Source of the DNA: Flaccisagitta enflata
Taxonomy: Eukaryota; Chaetognatha; Sagittoidea; Aphragmophora
NCBI GenBank assembly: GCA_965153355.1
Contig: OZ231127.1
Coordinates: forward strand, 69,812,001-69,876,000
Direction: 5' to 3'
DNA length: 64,000 nt
Each line of letters starts with the position of its first letter. The stretch's first letter is position 1. A program made the translations under genes and the position numbers. The notes beneath the pieces are model-generated. The model was not told where the DNA came from. It worked only from the letters and a program-made list of their open reading frames with translations, and made no database searches. Positions 48,274 through 61,375 of this stretch are shown here, piece by piece.

Positions 48274-49263
48274 CAAATAAGGATGCTTGGAAGCTGGATG
48301 AGTTGGGCAGAAGATGTAAAGAAGAGAGTAGCAAGAGGGAACGCAGCATGGTGGAAGTGTAGAAACAGATTAAGGGGAGCAAAAATTTCAAGAAGGCTCC
48401 AAGCGAGAGTAGTAGAGGCCTGCGTTGAGTCGACGATGCTCTTCGACTGTCAAGTTCGAACATGGACAGTTGGGGAGTTAAAGAAGCTTCAAAAAGTAGC
48501 AGATCGAGCATACCGATTCGTATGGAGCAACAGGAGGATGCCCCCCTTGCGACAAATGCAAGAGGAGCATAAAAACATGGCGGACATTCGGAAGGAGCTG
48601 GGAGTAAAAACCATCAGGTGGAAAGTAGAAAAAAGAGTTCTAGAACGAATTGGCCATGTCATGAGAATGGAAGATGGGAGAATGGTAAAGACGGCGGTCT
48701 TGGGCTGGATAGAACAGCTGGAGAGATACGATCGAGTCCCAGGAAGAAGAAGAAAAACGGTGTTGTATTGGAAAAGATTGCTGAGAGAGGCAGGAATAGA
48801 CTGGAGCAACATCGGAAGGCTAACCCAAGAAAGACCGGAGTGGAAAAAGGCCGTCAAAGACAGAATGGAGCATCTGAAGCAATGGGAATGGAGTAAGGGT
48901 CACAGCTGGCAAGGTGACCCCCTCCAAAGAGCGACGAAGGAAGAGGCAAAGAAAGATGGATGGGAATGCGAGGTCTGCGAGAAAATCTGCAAATCTAAAG
49001 CAGGTTTAACGGTCCACAGAAGGAGGATGCATGAAGTGTCGACAATGAAGAGGAAGTTCAGTTGTGATAGCTGCGATGAGGAATTTAGCCAGGAAGCGAA
49101 TCTTAAAAACCATACGAAGAAATGCGTGGGTGGTGAGCCAGCCCCACCCAGGGTTTATAAAGGGAAGACAAAACCTTGCCCGGAATGTGGAAAAGTGTTA
49201 AGCGCAACCAACATGTCAAGACACCTGCGGGAAGCATGCAAAGGTGGAGGGGTCAACCCTTGA
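48274..49263 (+). mobile_element. 5'-truncated non-LTR retrotransposon, RT C-terminus plus zinc fingers
   Basis: About 330 codons, open to a TGA at 49261-49263. The first part (MLGSWMSWAEDVKKR, then RVVEACVESTMLFDCQVRTW and KLQKVADRAYRFVW) matches the region after the catalytic core of LINE reverse transcriptases, where the usual text is LGS...D...R, then LLYG.ETW. It continues with RIGHVMRMEDGRMVK, the common R-x-GH-x-RM tail. Three zinc-binding modules follow: CEVC...H...H (C-x2-C-x12-H-x4-H), CDSC...H...C (C-x2-C-x12-H-x3-C) and CPEC...H...C (C-x2-C-x11-H-x4-C). The catalytic YxDD part and any endonuclease are missing, so it is inactive alone. The ORF upstream of 48274 belongs to the neighbouring repeat. 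The clade could not be fixed by eye. Confidence 0.85.
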
Positions 49264-49269
49264 CGGGGG

Positions 49270-49440
49270 TGTATGCCCTTAAAACGGAAACGGAAACGGA
49301 TGCTGCCAACGATGACTACGGAGACGATGACAATGACGATAACAACAACGTCGATGACCACGACGTTGACGATGAAGACGTGAACGACGATGACGACGAC
49401 GATAACGACGATAACGACATAAACAAGGACATCTTCGTAG
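49270..49440. repeat. (GAC/AAC)n-rich sequence after the retrotransposon stop
   Basis: ACGGAA units, then GACGATAACGACG-type triplets. It may be the element's 3' tail or an adjacent microsatellite. Confidence 0.6.
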
Positions 49441-49553
49441 CGTGAAGAAGTTACTCGTAAGAAAGTTGCAAGGAGTTGGAGAAGGAGTAAATGTCGACAA
49501 TTGACGGCTGTCGTAAAAATGATAAAAAGGCGGCAGTTGCTTTACGGCCAAGA

Positions 49554-49709
<156 letters not shown>

Positions 49710-50190
49710 AGGTAAGAAAACTATTCTTACATGATTCAGTGTTAAATCAGACCGAGAAACAAATGGTAGTGAGGGGTAGTGACAATCTGCATAGTTTTGA
49801 ACCTGCAAAAAAAAAACAAAACATTTAAAACTAGATCTACTGATTAAATCTTAGAAAAATCTTTCGCCTTGTGTTGAGCAATACAGTCGCTATATCATAT
49901 GGAGACATACAAACTAAAGCAGCATCAGATCTAGTCCACTGACAAATGTTTACATGCGGCGTCATACACTAACTCCGATATGAAAAATGGACAAAGAAAC
50001 TTCACTCCCCCTCACTACAAATGGACAGGCTGACAGACTGACAGAAAGACAATCAGATTAACGTCCTTGAATACAGAAGAAGAATTCCGGAGAAGTAACC
50101 GGAAGCTGGGAATTGGTTGGCATCATTTTCTGCTTTTCCGTCCAAATTTGTGACGTCTATCAGAATCATTTGTTACGTGATAGAGAATGT
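49710..50190. other. Unique stretch
   Basis: No gene or repeat family recognised. Confidence 0.35.
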
Positions 50191-50194
50191 GGCG

Positions 50195-51225
<1,031 letters not shown>

Positions 51226-51474
51226 AAGTCACACGCAATCTTCTCAGACGAAATAAAAAATCAAAATTACGATTATGCTTGCGTCCCAATACAGCCATTC
51301 CAAAACCATCGCAAACAAAATTCCGCGGAATGAAAAACGACTTATGAATTTCTTTTTCTTCTCTTATTTTTTTCCCAATTTTCTAAAAAAATTCTCATCC
51401 TTTCTTTTTCCACTTTATTTCACATATAAAACTACCAAATTTCCATTTTAAAGAAAGTGAGATGGAGAGAGAGA

Positions 51475-51582
<108 letters not shown>

Positions 51583-51681
51583 TTGTTTTTCTCGTAAAAG
51601 ACGAATTGAGATTGTGGTGCTGAATGCGAAAAAGGACTAAATGAAAATTCCCTCCAAAAAATTCCCTCTGGCCTAAAGAAG

Positions 51682-51877
51682 AACAAGGCCGGATACTCGG
51701 CTACCCTAGTCGCGTGCGGGTGGGCAGGAGCAGTGCTGGAGAAGGTCACTAGGGCATCTGGGCAGGAGCCATACGCTCAAAAAGCTAGAAAACGCCAAAA
51801 AAGTAAAAAGGGGACCGACCGACCGACCAACGGACCGACATAGCGGGGTGTAGAGTCGCGTAGCACGCGACTAAAAA
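51682..51877 (+). mobile_element. Family A, reference-quality full copy
   Basis: Most complete copy: AACAAGGCCGGATACTCGGC; CTAGTCGCGTGCGGGTGGGC; an imperfect internal duplication of GGGCAGGAGC; GCTAGAAAACGCCAAAAAAG; GGGGACCGACCGACCGACC; GCGGGGTGTAGAGTCGCGT; then the stem AGTCGCGT-AGC-ACGCGACT and five A. Length 196 bp, no coding capacity. No unambiguous tRNA-type A/B box is visible. Confidence 0.92.
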
Positions 51878-52303
51878 TTCTATCTATCTATCTCTCTGTC
51901 TTCTTTTCTTTTAGCTTATTTCTCTTTTCAGTGATTTTCTTCTTCTTCTTCTTTTTTTTTCTTTTTTTTTTTTTTTTTTCTAGTTTTGTTTTCTCTTGTT
52001 TTCAGAGTTTCTCTCTCTCTCTGTCTGCCTCTCTTCTTCGCCCAGCTTCATTTCCATTCCTAGAGAGAAAGAGAGAGGGATTTTTTTTCTCTTTTTTTTC
52101 TTCTTCTTTTATTTTGCTTCTCATATTTTTTCCTCTTTTTTTATAAATCTTTTGAATTCTCGTCTTTTGTTTTTCCCATTGGGTTCCCACATGGTTCAGC
52201 CTTTCTCAGTGGGGCATGTGAAAACCGTGTCTTTCATTCTTTCTTTCACTTTTTTTTTCATCAGCCTCTTTCTATCGTTCTTACTATCCTTACATCCCTA
52301 CAT

Positions 52304-52388
52304 CTTTTTAGTCGCGTGGTATGCTATGTCCGTCGGTCTGTCGGTCTATCGCTCCGTCGCTTCGTCGCTCCGTCGCTCCGTCACACTA
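52304..52388 (-). mobile_element. Family A, truncated
   Basis: TTTTTAGTCGCGTGGTATGC, then GTCGGTCTGTCGGTC and a (CGCTCCGT)n run, cut before the GGCAGGGGC half. Confidence 0.7.
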
Positions 52389-52389
52389 A

Positions 52390-53035
52390 AGGCCATGGAC
52401 TGCGCTAGATGGCTCATTGGGTCAAAATCCTTCATCTCTGCAATATGGCTAAAACTAAGTAGAAAGGTCGTAGTGGCATTTTAGCATACATAACCAGTCC
52501 ATTTGACAGGTTTTATGGCGATTTAGAGTGAAAAAGAGCGACCTTAATGGACATTACAATGGAAAATGCTGAGTTTCAAGAAAAATCAATGATTTTTTTG
52601 GATTTTCTGTTGAGGATACAAAAAGCTCATGATATCTTCAATATTGGATTGGATTCCTTCATTTATGTTTACATGTCTAGAAAAATTAAAAAAAGCATAA
52701 TTTTTTACATTTCTAGCGCTTATGAATTAGCCTACAATATCTACATTTTTGACGTAATTTGCATGCTTTATAAACCAATGAATAAAAAAAATCGCACAAG
52801 GACGCACAATGAGCGACCTATGCCAAAATGTAGCTTAAGGGGTCCTGAATCCAGAATGCTATGGCTCAAGCCGTACAAAGACGTACAAATTGCGATTTTC
52901 TGGTCCTAAACTGGACAGGTGATAATGTGGAAAAAAGGAAAAAAGCAGTTTTTGGTTGAATTATCTTGTTTTAAATCAAACTGTTATGATTTGTGTTGCT
53001 CTTATTCTTCTTGGAACTTCCCCCATATTTCCCCA
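52390..53035. other. Unique AT-rich stretch
   Basis: A 120-codon plus-strand frame (52547-52909) exists without recognisable domain. Words such as CGCACAAGGACGCACAATGAGCG suggest local duplication. Nothing firm. Confidence 0.35.
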
Positions 53036-53038
53036 GTA

Positions 53039-53555
53039 TCTTCTTCTTCTTCTTCTTCTTCTTCTTCTTCTTCTTCTTCTTCTTCTTCTTCTTCTTCTTC
53101 TTCTTTTTCTACTTGTTCTTCTTCTTCTTCTTCTTCTTCTTCTTCTTCTTCTTCTTCTTCTTCTTCTTCTTCTTCTTCTTCTCCCTCTTATTTTTCTTAT
53201 TCTCCTTCTTTCTCATATTCTTCTTCTTTTTCTTCTTCTTGGTGTAATGATATCAATGACAATCTCTCCTTATTCTTGTTATGTATCTTTCTTTCTTTCT
53301 CTCTTTCTTTCTTTCTTTCTTTCTTTCTTTTCCTTTTCTTCTTCTTTTCCGTTCTTCCTTTCTTTTCTGCTTTTTTTTCTTTTGATTTTTTTCTTCTTTC
53401 TTTTCTTCTTTTTTTCTTTCTTTCTTCTTTCTTTTTTCTTTCTTTCTTCTTTTCTTTCTTTCTTTCTTTCTTTCTTCTTCTTCTTCTTTTTTCTTTCTTT
53501 TTTTCTTCCTTTCTTTCTTTCTTCCTTTCTTGTTTCTTTCATACTTTCTTGCTTT
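53039..53555. repeat. (CTT)n and (TTTC)n polypyrimidine region
   Basis: CTT at 53040-53185, mixed to 53240, a 40-bp unique spacer, then TTTC to 53550. Confidence 0.97.
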
Positions 53556-53664
53556 TTTTTCTCTACTCCGAAGTTTTCTATCATTTTTCCCTCCCTCTCC
53601 CAACATATTGTTTTGCGCTACCGCTTTTTAAAAATATGAACTTTTTATTTAGGGGGTGTACTCA

Positions 53665-53725
53665 TACTGTATTGGCTGAGATATATTTAGCTGAGATATA
53701 TTTAGCTGAGATATACTTGGCTGTG
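53665..53725. repeat. 17-bp tandem repeat, 3 copies
   Basis: Unit GGCTGAGATATATTTA. Confidence 0.9.
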
Positions 53726-53917
53726 TGATGTACTTAGTAGTATGGATTGTCTCTAGAAGCATCAGCAAACATCTGTAAGATGCCTCAGTCAACATGTAAA
53801 GCTGACCCTACCCACCTGCATCACTGCCCCTGCCCATTGCTAATTGAAGAGTTTCCATCATCGGCTTTTGTATTCTTTTAATGACATCAGATTATTGCAG
53901 CTAGATGAAAGCACGTG

Positions 53918-53920
<3 letters not shown>

Positions 53921-53974
<54 letters not shown>
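53921..53974. repeat. (CT)n microsatellite
   Basis: About 54 bp. Confidence 0.97.
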
Positions 53975-53978
<4 letters not shown>

Positions 53979-54075
53979 ATTCAGGTACACGCAGGTACAC
54001 GCAGATTCGCACAAACAAGGAAACCTAGGTGCATGCACATTTCTTTTTCTCCCACAACCAAACCGAAATGATTCC

Positions 54076-54175
54076 TGTCTCTGTCTCTCTCTGTCACTCT
54101 CTGTCTCTCCCTGTCTCTCCCTGTCTCTCCCTGTCTCTCCCTGTCTCTCCCTGTCTCTCCCTGTCTCTCCCTGTC

Positions 54176-54214
<39 letters not shown>
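54076..54214. repeat. 10-bp (CCTGTCTCTC)n array and (CT)n
   Basis: CCTGTCTCTC repeated about eight times (54108-54178), then CT to 54212. Confidence 0.96.
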
Positions 54215-54216
<2 letters not shown>

Positions 54217-54219
54217 TTC

Positions 54220-55330
54220 TGCACTGTGGGCTTGATTTTAAATCATGATTAAGTACTGTGAATCAAAAATTTTATAAAACATAAATATGTTAATCTCATA
54301 CACTAATTCAAATCAAAAGTCAAACGAAGTCGGAAGTATACAAATACGACAGCTTCCCTCCAAAGGCAACATTTGTGTTTCAAAGAAGGTCAAAATGAAA
54401 AAAATGTACTAATGAAAAAAAAAAGTGAATAAAAGTGATTAAGATGGCTCAGACATGATATTCAAAAGAAAAATTTGCATTTATTTAGCAAAAGGACCAA
54501 GTTTAGACAATGTTAGCAAAACAATTGTTTTGAAAAATTGTGCTTATTTTATTTTTGGTCACTAAAAGGGTTTGGTCGAAATTCTAAATTTGCATAGGAA
54601 ATGAAAAAATGAAAAAACAAAAAACATAGTTCTCTTCCCAAATCGATTACAGAGACAACTATGTTTTTCAAAATGCAAGATTTCCCTGTGTTTGGCTTTC
54701 TTAGAATTTCAACCTCAGAAAATGAAAAAAAGTGTATGCAGAAATTCACCAAAAAACATCATTTTCATGTTAATCCCATAGTTCAAGCTGCACTTTAGGT
54801 GAGAATACAATAAAAATGTATGCACCAAGTGTCTTTGGAGACAATTTGTCTAAAAAAACCATTCCAGCTTCATTACTGTCCTCATAATGATGCAAAAAGT
54901 AGGGTGAAACACTTCATTTTTCTTCATAAATTTTCTGTCTTACTGAGGCTAAATCATTTTCATTTTATATTAAATGAAAATAAAGTGAGCAAAATGAGCT
55001 GAATGAGCGGAAAAATGAGTTTTCATAATTTGACAAGGGAGAAATTCCTTCTTTACAGAAAAAGAATGCATGTATTGAATCAGCTAAAGACAATTTACTT
55101 TTTAAATTTAAGATGACTTAGCTGTGCTTTTTACTTCTTTTTCTTGCAATCTATTTGCTTTGTATTCAAAGCTCTTAAGGCATTAAATCCAATAAAAGGG
55201 GTCGATATTGGGTATGAATAGCCTAAATACATATCAAAAATATACAAACAAATGTTTTTCACTCCCTAAGTATCTTTAAGAATGATGACATTAAAAATAA
55301 GTAATGATAATCCTCAATGAGCCACCTGGA
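54220..55330. other. Long AT-rich unique stretch
   Basis: No gene or family recognised across 1.1 kb; AAAATGAAAA-type words are common. This is one of the few long spans without a microsatellite. Confidence 0.4.
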
Positions 55331-55334
55331 GCAC

Positions 55335-55500
55335 GTTTCAGCCCACAGTGCGTCAGTCCGTCGCTCCGTCCATCACACTTTAATTCTTTATTGCTTTTGC
55401 AGAGTTTGGCCTCACTGCTCCTGTCCAAATGCTCTAGCGACCTCAAATATGGCCCCAGCCCACCCGCACACAACTTTGTACCTGTGTTCCCGTGTACCTC
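55335..55500 (-). mobile_element. Family A, missing hairpin end
   Basis: GTCCGTCGCTCCGTCC ... CCTCAAATATGGCCCCAGCCC ... CCGTGTACCTC. The hairpin end is lost or replaced (GCCCACAGTGCG). Confidence 0.7.
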
Positions 55501-55529
55501 TTTATCGAATTAGTTATATATCAATCGAT

Positions 55530-55531
55530 CA

Positions 55532-55604
<73 letters not shown>

Positions 55605-55620
55605 CCTATCTATCTATCTA
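55530..55620. repeat. (ATCT)n microsatellite split by a MITE
   Basis: About 90 bp. The same motif resumes at 56223-56240 after the MITE. Confidence 0.96.
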
Positions 55621-56222
55621 CTATCTTGCTCAAATTAAGAGTCCTCATTGTAGAATTTAGACATTTATTCTTAAATATTGATTGATAAAATTTGTTGTCT
55701 CATGACAAAAGTTTATTTTGGTATATTTTGGCATCAACTCTTGCTTTCATAGTAATTGTTATAGTGTCATATGACTGTATCATTGATTTGCGAGTGATAT
55801 GTTTCTCAACTCTTTTTATCAGATTTTGCCCCACTGAATTTATGGGGAAGACTGCACTGATCCTGTTGTAAAATCTAAACAATTTGAGCAAATGAGCTCT
55901 ATTTGGTGGCAAATGAAAGATCTTACGAAGCTCTTTACAACGGTCACCGATTTTCCTATGTTTCTATGCTTGGTGTATACAGGACATGTCAAAATGCAAC
56001 TGCTAAAATTTCAAAAGAAGATTTTTACCTTGTAAATCAAGGTGAATCATTTCACTCTTTCTGCTGTAAAATCTAAACGGATAGAGCTACGAAACTCTGC
56101 TTGCTGGCATTTGATCGCATTTTTGCAGAGCTTTTTAATGGTCACTGATTTTCATATGCTTCTATGAATAATTTGCCCACAATTTAAGAAAACATGGCGG
56201 ACTCTTATTTTGAGCAAGATAG
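55621..56222. mobile_element. MITE with 24-bp TIRs and TA flanks
   Basis: Left end CTATCTTGCTCAAATTAAGAGTCC (55621-55644) is the inverse of the right end (56199-56222) with one mismatch. TA on both sides and insertion into (ATCT)n. Inside are two diverged ~180-bp direct repeats (about 55860-55985 and 56045-56175) sharing TGTAAAATCTAAAC and GGTCAC-GATTTTC. No transposase. Confidence 0.82.
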
Positions 56223-56329
56223 TATCTATCTACCTATCAGCCAATCCTTTAGGTAATCCATCGGTCAATCTATTTATCCATCTCTTTCTTTCTTTCTTTT
56301 CCTCTTTTTTTTTCTTTCTATTTCTACTT

Positions 56330-56690
56330 TTTGGGCAGCGTCCCAAAGGGGTCGATGACCTATGCTTTCACACATATTGGGGATTTTCTTCTCCTCCCTC
56401 TTCTCCTTCTTCATACCCCCCCCCCCTCAAATCCCAGTCTCGAGGCCCAATTTCCAGTCTCGGGGCCCAAGTCTCACTCTGGTGACCGCAATCCCAGTCT
56501 TGAGGCCCAAATTCTTGCCTCAAGGCCCAAATCCTAGCCTGGAGCCTTGAAGCCCAAATCTCAGCCTGGAGATCCAAATCCCAGCTATGAGGCCCAGATT
56601 CTAACCAACTGCCCTGCTTCCCCTTCAACTTCAAGCACAACTTACTCAGGTAGGGCACGGGTACCGCTGACCATCTAACGCTTTTTTGAC
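56330..56690. mobile_element. Family B copy with 21-bp minisatellite
   Basis: Left flank CCAAAGGGGTCGATGACCTATGC. About eight 21-bp units of the type CTTGAGGCCCAAATTCT-AGC (56435-56605) follow, then right flank CTGCCCTGCTTCCCCTTCAAC and GGGTACCGCTGACCATCTAACGC. Confidence 0.78.
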
Positions 56691-56907
56691 TAATTTTATT
56701 TTTTGCTTGTTTGTTTGTTTGTTTCTCTCAATTTATCCATCATCTCTGTATTCTTTTTTGTATTTTTTTTTAGTCTGTCATTTTTTCAAATATTTCTTTA
56801 TCTCTGTTTTTTTCTATTTCTTCCTGTTTGTCTGTCTTTCTGTGCGTCTGTTTAACTGCACTGCTGGTTCCTTTAACTTACTGACTCGCTTCTCTCTCTC
56901 TCTCTCT

Positions 56908-57011
56908 ATGGCCATAAGAAGCTCTTCTCTATGTCTGGAGGATTTCTTCTCTTGCCTTTCTTCACAATCTGCCTGCCGAGGCTTCTCTCACCCCATGGCC
57001 TATGAGCCCTC

Positions 57012-57069
<58 letters not shown>

Positions 57070-57155
57070 AACCCCATGTCCATAAGGAAGCCCTTCTCTA
57101 TGTCTGGAGGATTTCTTCTCTTGCCTTTCTTCACAATCTGCCTGCCGAGGTTTTC
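56908..57155. repeat. Direct duplication of ~78 bp around (CT)n
   Basis: CTCTATGTCTGGAGGATTTC, TTCTCTTGCCTTTCTTCACA and ATCTGCCTGCCGAGG occur at 56928-56981 and 57097-57150, separated by CT repeats (57017-57066). Confidence 0.9.
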
Positions 57156-57159
57156 ATGT

Positions 57160-57675
57160 TTAGAGAGGCAATGAGTAAGTTAACCATTTAAAATGAACTG
57201 GCACATAGATAAACATATAGATAAGCATTGATCCCACTAAAGTTCTCTTTTTTCAAAAATGAATATGAAAAATAGGATGCTGCCTTTTATGAATAAAATA
57301 GAAGTTTGACTTGTATTTAGTAATTTGTACCAGCCAACAATCTAGAGATAGCATTCTGAGAATCCCCCACCAATTGGGACACGCTTACTCATCTTTTATA
57401 AACCATTTTATATGCTCTTGTTTCGCTAAGATCATAGCTTGGTAGGCTGGTCAGCTACCATGTTGGCTCTTGAATAGACACTGAAATAATTTACAGATTG
57501 ATGCATCAACATTTTTTTTGACCGCGTGCAAGAATGAACCCAGAGACTTTTTTCTTTTCTTTCTTTTTTTCTTCTTTTTGCGTCAGAGAATCTGCGCCTG
57601 TTAGTGTTTTTTTCCCTTTTCCAGTTCAAAAAATTTCTGCCTTTTTATCTTATTGTCTTTTCTTTTTTTAGGCCT
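57160..57675. other. Unique stretch
   Basis: No gene or family recognised. Confidence 0.35.
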
Positions 57676-57678
57676 TTG

Positions 57679-57767
57679 TAATCGCGGACTTGCGACTTTA
57701 TAAGCCACTTTCCTGTCAGTTGGCTCGTCCGTCGGTCCATTGGTCTGTCAAATTGGTCTGGTCTTGT
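57679..57767 (-). mobile_element. Family A, internally deleted
   Basis: ATCGCGGACTTGCGACTTTATAAG, GTCCGTCGGTCC, then directly GGTCTTGTTT: about 90 bp, with most of the centre missing. Confidence 0.65.
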
Positions 57768-58012
57768 TTTTAGTTGCGTGCTAAGCAACCCTATAAGCCA
57801 TTTTTTGGTCCGTCGGTTGGTCGGTCCATCCATCCGTTCATCTCAAAGTCTTTTTTTTTTGGCATTTTTATGCATTTCTGAACATTAGGGAAGACACTGA
57901 AAGATGGGACCGCTAAATCAAAGGTCATTTTGAAAACTTTGTTTTTGCGTCTGTTTGTCCAACCTTTTGTGAAAATGCCGACGCACGCGACTTAGGTCCA
58001 AAGACCTTGTTT
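57768..58012 (-). mobile_element. Long family A variant, left arm of inverted pair
   Basis: TTTAGTTGCGTGCTAAGCAACCC ... ATTAGGGAAGACACTGAAAG ... GACGCACGCGACTTAGGTCC, ending AAGACCTTGTTT. Its centre matches the inverse of 58568-58920. Confidence 0.75.
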
Positions 58013-58017
58013 GGTTA

Positions 58018-58530
58018 CCGTCCCCAAAGACCTGTTGTTCTGTAGGACAAAAGGGTGAATTTCCAGATGTCTGTCCCTTCATCTGTCTTTTTGTCAGTCC
58101 ATCCTTCCATACCCTCCCTTGTTGGCCATCAGGGCCGCAAATGAGCTCTCTCAGAATTGAAGAAAAAAACCTCACAGGCCTTAGATTAGTCATTCAGGCC
58201 TCAAATCAGCCCTCAAGGCGTTGAATTAGACCTTACTGCCTTAGTTCTACCCTTCAAGACTTAAGTCAGCCCTCCAAACCGGAAATCTGACCTTTGGACC
58301 TCAAAACTACTTTACTTGCCTCTAATCAGCCCTGCAGCCTTCAAATCCTGAATTATTTATCTGAGACCTAAAAAAAAGACCCTTTCAGAATGTGTGGATT
58401 GTGGAAACTTACCTTTATGTTCTACAGGATATCGGCCCTTTGAGGCCTCTGTCGTGCTTTCACTCTACTTCTTTTTTTGACCATTCCAAGCGGGGCATCG
58501 GGCACCGCAGGCCATATGCGAACCTAGGAT
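58018..58530. mobile_element. Family B between inverted family A copies
   Basis: TTCTGTAGGACAAAAGGGTG flank, 21-bp units CTCAGGCCTTAGATTAGTC-type (58165-58370), then TTCTACAGGATATCGGCCC and GCGGGGCATCGGGCACCGC. Confidence 0.75.
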
Positions 58531-58567
58531 GACTTTTTTTTAAGATAACAACTTCTCTTTACTTATA

Positions 58568-58920
58568 AACAAGGTCATTAGACCTAAGTCGCGTCCATTG
58601 GCATTTTCAGAATAAGTCGGACAGACAGACTGACTGAAATTTTCAAAGAGACCTTTGAATACATCCCAGTGTCTTCTCTAATGTAAAAAGATGTAAAAAT
58701 ACGCAGAAAACGCCTTTAAAACGATGGATGGGTGGGCGGATGGACCAACCAACATACCGACTGACTGATATGATTATAGACTGACCAAGAAGTATTCATT
58801 GATGCCTTAAATCCTTTAAAATGTCTTTAAGATGTTTTTAAAACCTTTTAAACGACTTTGTGACAGCCGGACAGATGGATCGACGGACCGAAAAGTGGCT
58901 GATAGAGTCGCGTACTACCT
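58568..58920 (+). mobile_element. Long family A variant, right arm of inverted pair
   Basis: AACAAGGTCATTAGACCTAAG, CGCGTCCATTGGCATTTTCAG, AGTGTCTTCTCTAATGT, GGATGGACCAACCAAC and a closing GATAGAGTCGCGTACTACC. Longer than usual because of an extra AAATCCTTTAAAATGTCTTT-type segment. Confidence 0.7.
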
Positions 58921-58924
58921 AGAG

Positions 58925-59810
58925 CTTAAGTCTCCGTTCACCTATAAACATGAATAATCCTACTTTGGTCAAAGATAGGTAAGGAAAGTCGGTAAGATCT
59001 GGAAACAGCTTCAAAAAAACTTTCATTTGAGCCCAATCCCATCCCAGTAGCTCAACACGTTTAGATATGAGAGCAATTAAAAGATTGCTTGTCACTTTTG
59101 AAAATTAAGAAACGAATGGAGGATTTTTTCTGCGCCAACTATCTTGCTAAACTCTTGCTTGTCTGGACATGACAAAATTCACTGAACAAACGCCGGTGGC
59201 TTGAAAAAGTTCAAAGGTTACTATGGCAAATCATCAAGACTTTTTTCCCTAAAGAATTTTTGGATCTAGAAGACATGAGCCTCATGATGAGGGATAACCT
59301 ACAACTATAAAGGAACTGACGTAAAATCGCACATAATGTCGGGTAACAAGGTCTGACAAAATGCCTTTTAAAGCCATACAAATCATCACGGTGACCCATA
59401 GAAACAGGCGTTGACATGGCAGGATGTCGGATGAACAATTTAAACCATAATATGAATTGACTGGTCCATAGTTTATGATAAAATGAGTTTTTAGCCCAGG
59501 TGAACGCAGACTTTTGCTATATGTAGTAGTATGCGAATAAAAACTTTCTTATTATTGGTTTTAAGCAAGCGTCTTTTCAGTCTGGTTTTCTATGGTGACA
59601 ATTTTTTACCATCGAACACTTGTTTTCATATCGCTCCGTCACTATTTGCTCCTCTGTCTCTTTTTCTCTATCTCTCATACTCTGTCTCTTTCTTTCTCTG
59701 ATCAATATTCATATCAAGTCACTTTGTGCAATCCCTGTTGACCATCTTGTCTGATCCTCTCTCCAATCTCCTTCGATCCCTTGTCTGATCCGACTTCTGC
59801 GGCAAATCAA
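58925..59810. other. Unique stretch
   Basis: Contains a 75-codon minus frame (59211-59438) without recognisable domain and a pyrimidine-rich patch at 59635-59700. No family identified. Confidence 0.35.
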
Positions 59811-59812
59811 AG

Positions 59813-60360
<548 letters not shown>

Positions 60361-60565
60361 CACCCCTCTCTCCATTCTCAGTTGTCTTTAACATGACGTC
60401 CTTCTCTCCCACCCCCTCCCCCTTTCCTCTCTTTAGCTTGTGCTCTTACCTTTTCACAGTTCAAATCACTTTCTCATTTTCCTTTACCTTTCTCTTCTAT
60501 TGTCTCCGTTTTTTTAAGCGATGTTCATATTGAAATTGATCGAGGTGAAATTGATGACCCCAATC

Positions 60566-60751
60566 CTTTTTAGGTCGCTGGCAAAGCGACTCTATAAGAT
60601 AGGGAACGCGAAATTTTGGAGGACGAGTATTCAACTGTAATGGTAATTTCTGAGCGTTACTGCCCAGTCACGTCACATCCCCGCCCTGCCTCATACTGCC
60701 CCTGCCCACCCGCCAGCGACTACGTCTTGGCCACGTATCCGGCCTCGTTGT
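60566..60751 (-). mobile_element. Family A variant lacking the GTCC run
   Basis: TTTTTAGGTCGCTGGCAAAGCGACTCTATAAG ... CTGAGCGTTACTGCCC ... GCCCACCCGCCAGCGACTACG ... GTATCCGGCCTCGTT. The hairpin stem is GTCGCTGG-CAA-AGCGAC, so both arms have changed together. Confidence 0.75.
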
Positions 60752-60754
60752 TTT

Positions 60755-61375
60755 CACCCTTTGTCCTGATAGGCGGTTTTCCGTAGCATCGATAGTTGGA
60801 TACCAGGTCTATACAAAAATTCAAAAACGTAGCTACTTTGTTAAGAAAATAACTACTACCCGATAACCCGATAACTCGGGAGACGACAGGGACAGTTCAT
60901 AGAACAACAATCAGTACACGTGCTCTAACCATACAAGTTTGTGGCATGCTTGAGCATCTGTCAAAAACTGTTGGTCCTTATTGCAACTGCGTAAAACCGA
61001 GATGAAGGTCTCAACGCTCTTTGCAACCAGAGATGTAAACAGCGTTGGAATCACATTTCAGTTGTTCCAGAATGAACGGACGTAGTATCTTGTCGACGTG
61101 CTTTGGCGCTCATAAAAAGAGAAAAAAAGATGTTCAACTGCCTCGAAATTGGCTATCAGATAATGATAATAATCAACAGTTGCATACCAGCATTAGTATA
61201 GAAAATAGCATCGTCTGTTTGTCTTGCCCATCCCCCGTAAACACAAAACAGTAATCTAGTGAACACGCTTCCTCACTCTGATTTTCGCTTTTTTCAAATT
61301 CTATTTTTTCCCGTTTTCCATTTCCCCATTGTCTCCCCATTTTATCCAACTTAAATCTCCCCCATTTTCCCCATT
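60755..61375. other. Unique stretch
   Basis: A 61-codon frame from ATG 61072 (MNGRSILSTCFGAHKKR..., stop at 61254) follows a possible acceptor CACATTTCAG (61051-61060). It could be a terminal exon of an unidentified gene, but no domain is recognisable. Confidence 0.2.

Noticed and set aside
61072-61254. Terminal exon of an unknown gene
   Set aside because: Composition is protein-like and an acceptor-like CAG precedes it, but no family or upstream exon was found. It is mentioned only inside the unique stretch.
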